Below are positions 25,386 through 34,784 of a DNA stretch of 56,982 nucleotides, piece after piece (within the stretch, counting starts at the first letter, position 1; every line of letters begins with the position of its first letter). Below the pieces are notes generated by a model, which made no database searches, was not told where the DNA came from, and saw nothing but the letters and a program-made list of their open reading frames with translations. The translations under genes and the position numbers were made by a program. The stretch is from an uncultured Oscillospiraceae bacterium (GTDB lineage: Bacteria > Bacillota > Clostridia > Oscillospirales > Ruminococcaceae). The stretch lies in NCBI GenBank assembly GCA_934466475.1, contig CAKSLI010000012.1, forward strand, positions 1-56,982. Reading direction: 5' to 3'.

Positions 25386-28217
25386 ATGTCAGAAGATTAC
25401 AACAACACCCTGAATCTCCCGGAAACCGCGTTTCCGATGAGAGGAAATCTTCCCCAGAGAGAGCCTGAGATGCTCGACAAGTGGGAGACCGACAGACTTT
25501 ACTACGCCCTGTCCGAGAAGAACAAGGGCAAGCCCTCCTACACGCTTCACGATGGCCCTCCCTATGCGAACGGCAACATCCACATGGGTACCGCTATGAA
25601 CAAGGTGCTCAAGGATATCATCGTAAAGTACAAGAGCATGACTGGCTTCAATGCAAACTACGTTCCCGGCTGGGACTGCCACGGTCTGCCTATCGAGCTC
25701 AAGGCTATCAAGCAGATTGGTCTCGACAGCGGCACTATCGACCCGGTGACCCTCAGAAAGAGCTGCCGTGAGTTCGCTCTGTCCTGCCTTGACGGTCAGA
25801 AGAAGCAGTTCAAGCGCCTTGGCGTCTGGGGCGATTTCGATAATCCCTACCTCACGATAAGACCTGAGTTCGAAGCAAAGCAGGTAGAGGTATTCGGCAA
25901 GATGATGCAGAAGGGCTACATTTACAAGGGTCTGAAGCCGGTTTACTGGTGCGCAGACTGCAATACCGCCCTCGCAGAGGCTGAGATAGAGTATCAGGAC
26001 GATCCCTGCTACTCCATCTATGTAAAGTTCCCGATCACTGATTCCAAGGGCAAGTTTGACGACCTCGGCATTGATCTTTCCAAGGCGTATGTCGTTATCT
26101 GGACAACTACCACATGGACCCTGCCTGGCAACCTCGCTATCTGCCTCGGTCCGAACTATGAATACACATTCGTTAAGGTAGAGGACGAGGAGAGCAGGTC
26201 TTTCGGACAGTATCTCCTTATGGCGACCGAGCTTGTTTCCACAGTTATGGAAGCAGTAGGCATAAAGAAGTATTCCACCGTGGGCAGCTTCCTTGGCTCC
26301 GAGCTGGAGCTCATCGAGACCGACCACCCGTTCATGGGCAGAAAGTCTCCGGTCATCGTAGGCGACCACGTTACGCTTGACAGCGGTACAGGCTGCGTAC
26401 ACACCGCTCCCGGCTTCGGTCTGGAGGACTTTGAGGTATGCAACAAGTACAAGGGAATGTTCAAGATAATCGTTCCCGTAAACGAGAAGGGCGTGCTTAC
26501 TGAGGAGGCTGGCGAATTCGCAGGTCTCAAGACCGCAGACGCCAACAAGGCTATCGCAAAGCGCCTTGAGGACGACAACACCCTGCTCGCAATGCAGAAG
26601 ATCGTCCACCCCTATCCGCACTGCTGGCGCTGCCATGAGCCTATCATCTACCGTGCGACCGACCAGTGGTTCTGCAATGTTGATATGTTCAAGGACGAGA
26701 CCATCAAGGCTATCGAGGACGTTAAGTGGATCCCTGAGTGGGGCGAGGAGCGCATAAAGAACATGGTCAACATGCGCAGCGACTGGTGCATTTCCCGTCA
26801 GCGCCGCTGGGGCGTTCCCATCCCGATCCTCTACTGCGAGGACTGCGGAAAGGTCATCGTAAACGACGAGACCATCAAGGCCATTTCTGATATGTTCAGA
26901 AAGGAAAGCTCTGATTCCTGGTATTCCAAGGATCCTTCCGAGTTCATTCCCGCAAGCGTAAAGTGCGAGTGTGGCTGCAATAAATTCCGCAAGGAAATGG
27001 ATATCTTTGATGTATGGTTCGATTCCGGCTGTACTCATGCGGCGGTTCTTCAGGAGCGTCCCGAGCTCAGTTGGCCGGCTGACCTCTATCTTGAGGGCTG
27101 CGACCAGTACAGAGGCTGGTTCCAGAGCTCCCTGCTGACTTCCGTTGCCACAACCGGCAGAGCGCCTTACAAGGCTGTCTGCACACATGGCTGGGTAGTT
27201 GACGGCAAGGGCGAGGTAATGCACAAGTCCAAGGGCAACGTTGTCCTGCCCGAGGAGGTAATCAGCAAGTATGGCGCTGATGTTCTCCGTCTGTGGGTAG
27301 CTTCCCTTGACTTCCACAACGACGTAAGAGTATCTCCTGAGATGCTCAAGCAGCTCTCCGAGGCTTACCGCAAGATCAGAAATACCGCAAGGTTCATCCT
27401 TGGAAATCTCTGCAACCGCGGCGGCTTCAATCCTGATACCGATATGGTAGCCCTGGACAAGCTGAGCGACTTTGATAAGTGGGCTCTGGCAAGACTTGAC
27501 GGAGTTATCGAAAAGGTAAAGGCTTCCTACGAGAGTTTTGACTTCTACCTTGCATACCACGCTATCCACAGCTTCTGCGTTGTTGATATGTCCAACTTCT
27601 ATCTGGATATCGTCAAGGATACCCTGTACTGCTCCGCTGAGAAATCCGAGGAAAGAAAGGCTGTACAGACAACAATGTACATCATTCTGGATTCTCTCGT
27701 AAAGTTGGTCGCACCTATCCTGACGTTCACCTCTGATGAGATTTGGAAGTACATGCCGCATAAGTCCACTGACGACCTGCGCGGTGTTCCGTTCAACCAG
27801 ATGCCTGAAAAGACCGGCGTTACCATTGACGCCGCATTCGAGGCAAAGTGGAACAAGATCCATGCAGTACGCGACGATGTACTGAAGGCTCTTGAGGAGA
27901 AGAGAACAGCAGGCGTTATCGGCAAGCCTCTTGACGCAGGTCTGACAATTTACGCTGACGAAGCAAACTTCAAGGAGCTTTCATCTTATAATGAGCTTAC
28001 ACAGGCATTTTCTGTTTCCTATGTGAACGTTAAGCCGGCTTCTGACGGCGAGGGCGAGTTCAGGGGAGCAGTTGAGGGCGTATCCGTCACCGTTGAAAAG
28101 GCGGCTGGCGAGATGTGCGAGCGCTGCTGGAGCCACGCTCCGACAGTGGGCTCTGACGCTCAGTTCCCGCACCTTTGCGCACGCTGTGCAGCAGTAATGA
28201 AGCTCAATCTGGGCTGA
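25386..28217 (+). CDS. ileS: Isoleucyl-tRNA synthetase
   Basis: A 943-residue class Ia synthetase. The HIGH-type motif is PPYANGNIHMG, the KMSKS motif appears as HKSKGN, a CP1 editing domain lies between them, and there is a C-terminal zinc site (CERCW ... CARCA). It is the usual bacterial type. The upstream gap to divIVA is only 79 bases and holds two short GC hairpins but no T-box, unlike many Firmicute ileS genes. A terminator follows at 28228-28265. Confidence 0.97.
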   Translation: MSEDYNNTLNLPETAFPMRGNLPQREPEMLDKWETDRLYYALSEKNKGKPSYTLHDGPPYANGNIHMGTAMNKVLKDIIVKYKSMTGFNANYVPGWDCHGLPIELKAIKQIGLDSGTIDPVTLRKSCREFALSCLDGQKKQFKRLGVWGDFDNPYLTIRPEFEAKQVEVFGKMMQKGYIYKGLKPVYWCADCNTALAEAEIEYQDDPCYSIYVKFPITDSKGKFDDLGIDLSKAYVVIWTTTTWTLPGNLAICLGPNYEYTFVKVEDEESRSFGQYLLMATELVSTVMEAVGIKKYSTVGSFLGSELELIETDHPFMGRKSPVIVGDHVTLDSGTGCVHTAPGFGLEDFEVCNKYKGMFKIIVPVNEKGVLTEEAGEFAGLKTADANKAIAKRLEDDNTLLAMQKIVHPYPHCWRCHEPIIYRATDQWFCNVDMFKDETIKAIEDVKWIPEWGEERIKNMVNMRSDWCISRQRRWGVPIPILYCEDCGKVIVNDETIKAISDMFRKESSDSWYSKDPSEFIPASVKCECGCNKFRKEMDIFDVWFDSGCTHAAVLQERPELSWPADLYLEGCDQYRGWFQSSLLTSVATTGRAPYKAVCTHGWVVDGKGEVMHKSKGNVVLPEEVISKYGADVLRLWVASLDFHNDVRVSPEMLKQLSEAYRKIRNTARFILGNLCNRGGFNPDTDMVALDKLSDFDKWALARLDGVIEKVKASYESFDFYLAYHAIHSFCVVDMSNFYLDIVKDTLYCSAEKSEERKAVQTTMYIILDSLVKLVAPILTFTSDEIWKYMPHKSTDDLRGVPFNQMPEKTGVTIDAAFEAKWNKIHAVRDDVLKALEEKRTAGVIGKPLDAGLTIYADEANFKELSSYNELTQAFSVSYVNVKPASDGEGEFRGAVEGVSVTVEKAAGEMCERCWSHAPTVGSDAQFPHLCARCAAVMKLNLG

Positions 28218-28227
28218 TACCAAACCG

Positions 28228-28265
28228 GCAGGGGGAGGGGTTTGTCCCCTTTCCCTGCTTTTTTA
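28228..28265 (+). terminator. Intrinsic terminator after ileS
   Basis: A GC-rich stem (GCAGGG...GGGG with CCCC...CCCTGC) is followed by six T residues, between ileS and lspA. Confidence 0.85.
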
Positions 28266-28297
28266 GGGCAGTGGCATTACAGTTCGGAGATAGATAT

Positions 28298-28855
28298 ATG
28301 AAAGCATTTTTGAGCAAATACAGGCAGTACGCCGCGCTGGTTCTGGCGGCAGTGCTTGTGGGGATAGATCAGCTCACCAAGTGGCTGGTCGTGCAGAACC
28401 TTACAAAATACGAGGCGGTGAACCTCATAAAAGCCGGCGACACCGAGGTGCTCAATCTTTATTACTGCACGAATAACGGCTCTGCGTTCAGCATGATGGA
28501 AGGAAAAACGGTGTTCCTCATAGTAATAACCTCCATTGTCCTGATAGCGCTGACCGTTGGGCTCCTGATAAAGAAGATACAGCGCCCCGGATTCGTGACC
28601 GCGGTTTCCCTTATCATCGGCGGCGGCGTGGGGAACCTCATCGACAGACTGTTTAACGGCGGTCTGGTGGTGGATTTCATCGATGTCAGGATAATCAACT
28701 TCCCGATATTCAATTTTGCCGATATCTGCGCGGTCGTTGGAGGGATCCTCCTCTGCCTGTTTGTAGTTATTGATGAAATAAAGGAGAGCCGCCAGAAGAA
28801 GCAGGCGAAATCCTCCGGAACCCGGGCTCAGGGTGAAAACAATGGAAACGATTGA
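28298..28855 (+). CDS. lspA: Lipoprotein signal peptidase (signal peptidase II)
   Basis: A 185-residue, four-helix aspartyl protease that cleaves prolipoproteins after lipidation. Family motifs are DQLTKWLV near the first helix, NNGSAFSM, GNLIDRLFNGGLVVDFID (first catalytic Asp) and FNFADICAVVG (second). ATG 28298 is chosen because the upstream frame crosses the ileS terminator. A Lys/Gln-rich C-terminal tail overlaps the rluD start. A client visible here is the lipoprotein at 44630. Confidence 0.95.
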   Translation: MKAFLSKYRQYAALVLAAVLVGIDQLTKWLVVQNLTKYEAVNLIKAGDTEVLNLYYCTNNGSAFSMMEGKTVFLIVITSIVLIALTVGLLIKKIQRPGFVTAVSLIIGGGVGNLIDRLFNGGLVVDFIDVRIINFPIFNFADICAVVGGILLCLFVVIDEIKESRQKKQAKSSGTRAQGENNGND

Positions 28856-29738
28856 GCTGACAGCTCCCGGCGGAGTCCGGCTGGACAAGCTTATCGCCGA
28901 TGGCACGGAGCTTTCCCGCAGCGCAGCGGTCAGGCTGATAGAGCAGGGGAATGTGCTCGTGAACGGCGCTCCCTGCGGGAAAAAGGACATTCCGGCGGCT
29001 GGCTCAGTCGTGGAGATGACCCTCCCGGAGCCGCAGAGCACCGATATTCTCCCGGAGCCCATACCGCTCGAAATAGTGTACGAGGACGCTGACCTGCTGG
29101 TGGTCAACAAGCCGAAGGGAATGGTAGTCCACCCGGCGGCAGGGCATTACTCCGGGACGCTTGTCAATGCGCTGATGTATCACTGCGGCGGCAGCCTGTC
29201 CGGAATAAACGGGGAGATACGCCCGGGGATAGTCCACCGTATCGACAAGGACACCAGCGGTCTGCTTATGGTCGCAAAGAATGATTTCGCGCACCTCCGG
29301 CTTTCCGAGCAGATAAAGGAGCACAGCTTCACCCGGGAGTACGAAACCGTGGTCTGCGGGGGAATAAAAGAGGACGGAACCGTGAACGCTCCGATAGGGC
29401 GGCACAAGACTGACCGCAAGAAAATGTGCGTAACTCTGGAGAACTCCCGCGAGGCGGTGACGCATTATTTCGTGCTGGAGCGTTTCCCGGGGTATACTCA
29501 TCTCCGGGTAAGGCTGGAGACTGGGCGCACGCATCAGATACGCGTCCACATGGCGTATCTCGGTCATCCGGTGGCAGGCGATCCGGTCTATGGCAACGGG
29601 AAACCCGCATGGCTTGAGGGGCAGTGCCTGCACGCGAAAAAAATCGGATTTGTCCACCCGCGTACCGGCGAGTACATGGAATTCGACAGCGATCTGCCGG
29701 ATTATTTCAAGAAATTTCTGAAAAGCATTGAGGGCTGA
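28842..29738 (+). CDS. RluD-family 23S rRNA pseudouridine synthase
   Basis: A 298-residue RluA-superfamily enzyme: N-terminal S4 domain (VRLDKLIADGTELSRSAAV) and catalytic domain with the Asp in HRIDKDTSGLLMVAK, then RLETGRTHQIRVH. It is probably RluD-like (helix 69 of 23S rRNA), but paralogue assignment is uncertain. It overlaps lspA by 14 bases; this lspA-rluD pairing is common in Firmicutes. ATG 28842 is chosen; GTG 28833 is an alternative. Confidence 0.92.
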   Translation: METIELTAPGGVRLDKLIADGTELSRSAAVRLIEQGNVLVNGAPCGKKDIPAAGSVVEMTLPEPQSTDILPEPIPLEIVYEDADLLVVNKPKGMVVHPAAGHYSGTLVNALMYHCGGSLSGINGEIRPGIVHRIDKDTSGLLMVAKNDFAHLRLSEQIKEHSFTREYETVVCGGIKEDGTVNAPIGRHKTDRKKMCVTLENSREAVTHYFVLERFPGYTHLRVRLETGRTHQIRVHMAYLGHPVAGDPVYGNGKPAWLEGQCLHAKKIGFVHPRTGEYMEFDSDLPDYFKKFLKSIEG

Positions 29739-29741
29739 TAA

Positions 29742-30548
29742 ATGGATTTCAGCAAGGTTATACTGATGACAGATCTTGACGGAACTCTGCTGACTGACGA
29801 CAAGCAGATACTTCCCGTTGATCTTGAAGCAATAGACCGCTTCCGCGCGGGAGGCGGGCTGTTCACCATGGCGACCGGGCGAGGCTACGAAATGGCGAAG
29901 CACGTTGCCGACAAGCTGCGACTGGACTGCCCCGCGGTAGTCTACAACGGCGCGGCGGTGTACGATTTCCAGCAGGACAGATTCCTTTGGCAGTGTGAGA
30001 TAGGCGATAAGGCGGTCACGATTATAAAGCACATCGCAGAGCGCTTCCCGGATATCGGCGTTGAGGTGCTCCGCGGGAACGTGGTTCATGTTCCTTATCT
30101 CAACGAAATGGAGCAGTGGCATCTTGATCTTGAGAATGTTCATGCGGATTTCAGCACTCTTGATGAAATTCCGCGCGGAGACTGGCTGAAAGTCCTGTTT
30201 GCGTATCCTCCGGAGAAGCTTGACGGGCTTCAGCAGTATGTTGAGAATGCCCCGGAGCTCCGCGGAGTCCACTGGGTACGCTCCGCTCCGATGTTCTTTG
30301 AGTGTCTGCCCGAGGGAATTGACAAGGCGGCTGGCTACCGCGAGCTGATAAAGGCTATACACGCGGAGGACAGATTTACTGTTGCCGCTGGTGATTTCAT
30401 GAACGACTACGCGATGATAAAATCAGCGGATCTGGGCGCGGCGGTGGCTTCCGCACTCCCGGAGATAAGAGAAGCGGCGGATATAGTGCTCTGCGACAAC
30501 AATTCCGGCGCGATGGCGCAGCTTATCGGCTATATCGAAAGGTTGTGA
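29742..30548 (+). CDS. Cof-type HAD-IIB family phosphatase
   Basis: A 268-residue HAD hydrolase. Motif I is MTDLDGTLL near the N-terminus, a type IIB cap sits in the middle, and the late motif AGDFMNDYAM holds the metal-binding Asp. Such enzymes dephosphorylate sugar phosphates, nucleotides or cofactors; the substrate here cannot be told. It starts three bases after the rluD stop. Confidence 0.9.
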   Translation: MDFSKVILMTDLDGTLLTDDKQILPVDLEAIDRFRAGGGLFTMATGRGYEMAKHVADKLRLDCPAVVYNGAAVYDFQQDRFLWQCEIGDKAVTIIKHIAERFPDIGVEVLRGNVVHVPYLNEMEQWHLDLENVHADFSTLDEIPRGDWLKVLFAYPPEKLDGLQQYVENAPELRGVHWVRSAPMFFECLPEGIDKAAGYRELIKAIHAEDRFTVAAGDFMNDYAMIKSADLGAAVASALPEIREAADIVLCDNNSGAMAQLIGYIERL

Positions 30549-30551
30549 GCT

Positions 30552-31004
30552 ATGAAAAAGGCTGTCCGTTGGCTGAAAATATCAGGTATAGTGATATTGT
30601 GCCTGCCTTTAGCGTTGGCGGCGCTGCTGCTTTTGTGGGAGGAATTCTGCTCAACGGTGAATAACATCAGCGGCTTTTTTCACACGCAGAACGTACTGAA
30701 CGGTTACAGCAACACACGGGATATTGAGGTTCTTGGCAATGTGACGTTCGTGGGGAACACCACCGGAACGGGAAACCACACCGAGGTGCGCTCCACGGTT
30801 CTGGTGAGAGCCGAAAGTCCGCTCGCCGTTGAATACTGGACGAACGGCGAAAATTACGAGATATACCCGCTGTTCCATAAAGTCCCGGAGGAGAAGCTGG
30901 ATCGCTGGGACAGGGAGCTGGAGCTTCCGTATGAGAGCGATGGCTGCTATGTCGTGGAGGTCTATGGTGATGTGCCGTTCCCGGACAGTATAGCGGGGCA
31001 TTAA
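30552..31004 (+). CDS. Single-pass membrane protein, unknown function
   Basis: A 150-residue protein with one N-terminal transmembrane segment (about residues 11-29) and an extracytoplasmic-looking domain of ~115 residues rich in Asn, Thr and aromatic residues. I do not recognise the family. It begins three bases after the HAD gene, so it is part of the same transcript. The downstream 79 bases before transketolase show no clear terminator. Confidence 0.7.
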   Translation: MKKAVRWLKISGIVILCLPLALAALLLLWEEFCSTVNNISGFFHTQNVLNGYSNTRDIEVLGNVTFVGNTTGTGNHTEVRSTVLVRAESPLAVEYWTNGENYEIYPLFHKVPEEKLDRWDRELELPYESDGCYVVEVYGDVPFPDSIAGH

Positions 31005-31083
31005 GTTTTTTTGCAATTAGGCGGGAAACCGCTTGATTTAATAGACAATAAGGCGAAAGCCACAAAAATCACAGGAGGTCTAT

Positions 31084-31926
31084 ATGGACGCATTACTGAA
31101 AAAGCAGCTTGAAATAGCTGCAACAAAGGTCAGAATGGGCGTAATCGAGGGGGTACACGCTGCCAAGGCTGGACACCCCGGCGGTTCTCTTTCCATCGCT
31201 GACACACTGACTTATATCTATATGCACCGCATGAACGTCAACCCGGAGCAGCCTGATATGCCCGAGAGGGACAGACTGGTGCTCTCCAAGGGACACACCG
31301 CTCCGGCGCTGTATGCTGTTCTGGCTGAGAGAGGCTTCTTCCCCGCTGAGGAACTGAAGACCCTCCGTAAGATAGGCTCCAGACTTCAGGGTCACCCCTC
31401 CATGGGCAAGCTCCCGGGCATTGACATGAGCACCGGCTCCCTCGGACAGGGAATCTCCGCTGCCTGTGGTATGGCGCTTTCCGCTAAGCTGTCTGACGAC
31501 TATTACAGAGTATACGCTATCCTCGGCGATGGTGAGATCGAAGAGGGTCAGGTCTGGGAGGCTGCAATGTTCGCAGCTCACTACAAGCTCGACAATCTCG
31601 TTGCTGTCGTAGATAACAACGGTCTCCAGATCGACGGCAAGATCTCCGACGTAATGTCCCCGTACCCCATTGACGAGAAGTTCAGGGCATTCGGCTGGAA
31701 TGTAGTATGCATCGACGGTCACGACTTCGACCAGATCGAAAAGGCATTCGATGAGGCAGAGCGCACCATCGGCAAGCCTACCGTTATCATTCAGAAGTCC
31801 GTAAAGGGCAAGGGCGTATCCTTCATGGAGAACCAGGTCGGCTGGCACGGCAAGGCTCCTAACGATGAGGAATATGCAATAGCAATGAAGGAGCTCGGCG
31901 ACCACCTCGCAGCCCTTGAAAAGTAA
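31084..31926 (+). CDS. Transketolase, N-terminal (TPP-binding) subunit
   Basis: A 280-residue subunit carrying the thiamine-diphosphate domain: HPGGSLSIAD, KGHTAPALY, and the GDGEIEEGQVWEA ... DNNGLQIDG TPP motif. With the next gene it makes a split transketolase for the non-oxidative pentose phosphate pathway, as is common in Clostridia. A strong AGGAGG site precedes the start. The C-terminal subunit starts 26 bases downstream. Confidence 0.95.
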   Translation: MDALLKKQLEIAATKVRMGVIEGVHAAKAGHPGGSLSIADTLTYIYMHRMNVNPEQPDMPERDRLVLSKGHTAPALYAVLAERGFFPAEELKTLRKIGSRLQGHPSMGKLPGIDMSTGSLGQGISAACGMALSAKLSDDYYRVYAILGDGEIEEGQVWEAAMFAAHYKLDNLVAVVDNNGLQIDGKISDVMSPYPIDEKFRAFGWNVVCIDGHDFDQIEKAFDEAERTIGKPTVIIQKSVKGKGVSFMENQVGWHGKAPNDEEYAIAMKELGDHLAALEK

Positions 31927-31952
31927 TTACAGCTCGAAAGGATAATATAGAC

Positions 31953-32888
31953 ATGGAAAAGAAAGCAACTCGTGACAGCTACGGCGAAGCTCTCGTAATG
32001 CTCGCTGAGAAGCGCCCTGACCTGGTAGTTATGGACGCCGACCTTGCCGCAGCAACCAAGACTGGAACCTTCAAGAAGGCTCACCCTGACAGATTCATCG
32101 ACTGCGGTATTGCGGAGGCAAATATGATGGGCGTGGCTGCCGGTATCGCAAGCACCGGCAAGCTGGTATTCGCAAGCTCCTTTGCAATGTTCGCAGCAGG
32201 CAGAGCATTCGAGGTAGTACGCAACAGCATCGGATATCCCCACCTTAACGTAAAGATTGGCGCAACACACGCTGGTATCTCCGTAGGCGAGGACGGCGCT
32301 TCCCACCAGTGCAACGAGGATATCGCGCTTATGAGAGCTATCCCCGGCATGACTGTTATCAACCCTGCTGACGATGTTGAGGCTAAGGCGGCAGTCCTTG
32401 CAATGGCTGACTATGTAGGTCCGACCTACATGAGATTCGGCAGACTTGCAGCTCCTATCTTCAACGACCCGGCAACCTACAAGTTCGAGGTAGGCAAGGG
32501 AATCCAGCTGAAGGACGGCAAGGATATCACGATCATCGCAACTGGTCTTATGGTTGCTGAGGCTGTTGAGGCTGGCAAGGCTCTCGCAGAGCAGGGAATC
32601 GACGCACGTATCATCAATATCCACACCATAAAGCCTATCGACCGCGACATCATCATCAAGGCGGCTAAGGAGACCGGAAAGATCGTTACTGTCGAGGAGC
32701 ACAGCGTTATCGGCGGTCTTGGTTCCGCAGTGGCTGACGTGGTTACCGAGGAATGCCCCGTTCCTGTTATCAAGATCGGCGTAAAGGATGTATTCGGACA
32801 TTCTGGCCCGGCAGTAGACCTGCTCAAGGAGTTCGGTCTGTGCGCTGAGAACATCGTTGCCGTAACAAAGGCAGCTCTTGGAAAGTAA
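31953..32888 (+). CDS. Transketolase, C-terminal subunit
   Basis: A 311-residue subunit with the pyrimidine-binding and C-terminal domains (DADLAAATKT, DCGIAEANMMGVAAGIA, HAGISVGEDGASHQ). It completes the split transketolase with the preceding gene. A terminator follows at 32914-32943. Confidence 0.95.
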   Translation: MEKKATRDSYGEALVMLAEKRPDLVVMDADLAAATKTGTFKKAHPDRFIDCGIAEANMMGVAAGIASTGKLVFASSFAMFAAGRAFEVVRNSIGYPHLNVKIGATHAGISVGEDGASHQCNEDIALMRAIPGMTVINPADDVEAKAAVLAMADYVGPTYMRFGRLAAPIFNDPATYKFEVGKGIQLKDGKDITIIATGLMVAEAVEAGKALAEQGIDARIINIHTIKPIDRDIIIKAAKETGKIVTVEEHSVIGGLGSAVADVVTEECPVPVIKIGVKDVFGHSGPAVDLLKEFGLCAENIVAVTKAALGK

Positions 32889-32913
32889 TTTCATACGCCA
32901 AGCGGCATTATGT

Positions 32914-32943
32914 GCGGGCTGACCCAAACCAGCCCGCATTTTA
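32914..32943 (+). terminator. Terminator after the transketolase genes
   Basis: A perfect 8-bp GCGGGCTG/CAGCCCGC stem with an 8-base loop is followed by ATTTTAA. Confidence 0.8.
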
Positions 32944-32957
32944 ACGTGGTAGGCAGA

Positions 32958-32983
32958 TGTAACCTTTTGCTGTCTGCGGCTGT
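32958..32983 (+). promoter_or_regulatory. Possible ECF-type promoter of the anti-sigma/sigma operon
   Basis: TGTAACCTTTT followed 16 bases after TGTAAC by CTGT resembles ECF-sigma promoters (AAC-type -35 with a T-rich start of the spacer). No good sigma-A pair is seen in this gap. If right, the operon is autoregulated by its own sigma factor. This is inference from pattern only. Confidence 0.4.
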
Positions 32984-33041
32984 TATATAAATAGTAGCGA
33001 TATAGGAAATGCAGACAACACTTGAAAGGATGATGACTGCT

Positions 33042-34754
33042 ATGGATCCACAGCATTGGAAAAATATCCTGGACGGTCTGGATGAGGACATAGTTGATTC
33101 AGCGGCGGAGCGCTTCGGCGGCGCCCGCTATTCTGATGATTCCCCTGAAACCTATCCGGCGGACGACAAGCCAATGGTGTATGTTTATCCCGAAAAAAAG
33201 AGATCTCGCAGACACCTCTGGGCTGGAATAGGCACCGGAGCCGCTGCCGCAGCGGTGGTTGCCGTGGCAGCCGGGGTTTCGCTGATAAACCGGCAGCCCC
33301 AGACCGGTGGTATGGTTCCGCTTTCGCAGGGAACTGCACAGAAAACGTCCTCAACAGCGCCCTCAAGCACGACCCTGGAGATAAGGGGCGCTGCCGAGCT
33401 TGAAAGCACATTTACCATTTCAACGCAGATAGAAGCGATCCCCTCGGGATTTTCGGCGGCGGAGCTTACGCTGTTCCAGGAGTATTTCTACGGCGTATGG
33501 GCAGACGGAGATATTACCGTCACGCTTGACTGGAGCGCAGATTCCGCATTCGGCGACGATTATTCCTGCACTGGGATAGAGCTGACTGACGAGGGCTGTT
33601 ATATGGGAGCGCATGACGGCTCAAAATATGATCTCTGGTTTGTCCCGGCGGATGTTCCTGGCTCTCTGTACATCTATCGTAATGTCAGGACAGATGAATC
33701 CGGCACTGTTCTGCGCGAAAACGGAGTCATCTCCTGCGAAAGTGTCGATGTTTTCGTAAGCACCGGGGATTTGCAGGAATATTCGGCTCTCGGATATTTC
33801 GGCAGGCTGAAGCTGGCGGACGACATGGGAAAAACGCCTGAAACGCTTTTCAGCAAGACGCAGCTTGAAACCTACGAGGGAAGCGACAGCGGCTCGGAAA
33901 TATGGACGCGCGCTGAAAGCTATGCTCCTGTATGGGATAAGGTGGTGCTGAAATCTCAGACTGACAGCAGGATTTCCATGTCTATGGCGTTCACGAACAG
34001 CTCAGGAATTATCCAGTACTTCGACCTCGGCTGGGCTACCGCAGACGACGGAAGCTGGTACCTGTATTCGGTTGAAAAGTCCATGGATGTGTTCGCAAGG
34101 ACGGCTGACGACCTGAAAGTTACACTCACGCTCAGCGACCTTGATATCTTTGAGGGTTACTACGCCGGAAGCTGGACCTCTGACAGCGGGGATCTCACGC
34201 TTACATATACGCAGGATATCTTCGGCGCCGGGACCTGCTGCGGCGGATTCTATGCAGGGACTGACGGCTGGAGTATGTACAGCTATACCGGCGAAAGCGT
34301 CCAGGTGTATTACATCAGCTATGATGACCCGTTCACAATGTTCCTGTACGAGCCGGACAGATTCGGCTACGCATCGCAGGAAGACTACATCGCTGAATAC
34401 GCTCACGTCGATTTTGGCGGAAGTGACAGCGCTGACGAATCATCGCTGTCATGGCTCGGGCTTCAGCGCTGGATCCTGGATATCGGCAGCACGACTGACG
34501 AGACCTCGCTGCCGCAGGCGGTCTACTCCGCAATGACGCAGTGCCGTAATGACCTCTGGTCGGATGAAACCGCGAATGGAGCCGTATTTGAGGGCTACAA
34601 GATAAGCGCTGTCTCTGATAACAAGTACCGGTTCACGTTCCAGCAGTTCAGCGCTGACGGCGGAAGCCGCTGGGTGACTATGGCGCTGAGTTTTGAGGAC
34701 AACGCCTGGACAGTCCAGCCGGCGGACGGAATAACCGATTCAGTTTCAGGTTGA
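33042..34754 (+). CDS. Probable transmembrane anti-sigma factor with duplicated extracytoplasmic domain
   Basis: A protein of about 570 residues: a cytoplasmic N-terminal part of ~60 residues (starting DPQHWKNILDGLDEDIVDSA), one transmembrane helix (about 65-88) and a large outside domain. The short N-terminal helix before a single membrane span matches the layout of clostridial anti-sigma proteins paired with small sigma-70 factors, and a sigma gene follows after 30 bases. The outer region contains two related blocks, beginning LTLFQEYFYGVW (about residue 146) and LDIFEGYYAGSW (about residue 367), each with beta-strand and aromatic patterns. ATG 33042 is chosen for its GAAAGGA site; ATG 33009 is the alternative. 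The function is inferred from context. Confidence 0.65.
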   Translation: MDPQHWKNILDGLDEDIVDSAAERFGGARYSDDSPETYPADDKPMVYVYPEKKRSRRHLWAGIGTGAAAAAVVAVAAGVSLINRQPQTGGMVPLSQGTAQKTSSTAPSSTTLEIRGAAELESTFTISTQIEAIPSGFSAAELTLFQEYFYGVWADGDITVTLDWSADSAFGDDYSCTGIELTDEGCYMGAHDGSKYDLWFVPADVPGSLYIYRNVRTDESGTVLRENGVISCESVDVFVSTGDLQEYSALGYFGRLKLADDMGKTPETLFSKTQLETYEGSDSGSEIWTRAESYAPVWDKVVLKSQTDSRISMSMAFTNSSGIIQYFDLGWATADDGSWYLYSVEKSMDVFARTADDLKVTLTLSDLDIFEGYYAGSWTSDSGDLTLTYTQDIFGAGTCCGGFYAGTDGWSMYSYTGESVQVYYISYDDPFTMFLYEPDRFGYASQEDYIAEYAHVDFGGSDSADESSLSWLGLQRWILDIGSTTDETSLPQAVYSAMTQCRNDLWSDETANGAVFEGYKISAVSDNKYRFTFQQFSADGGSRWVTMALSFEDNAWTVQPADGITDSVSG

Positions 34755-34784
34755 CATTATAACACCAGGAGGGGAGGGATACCG

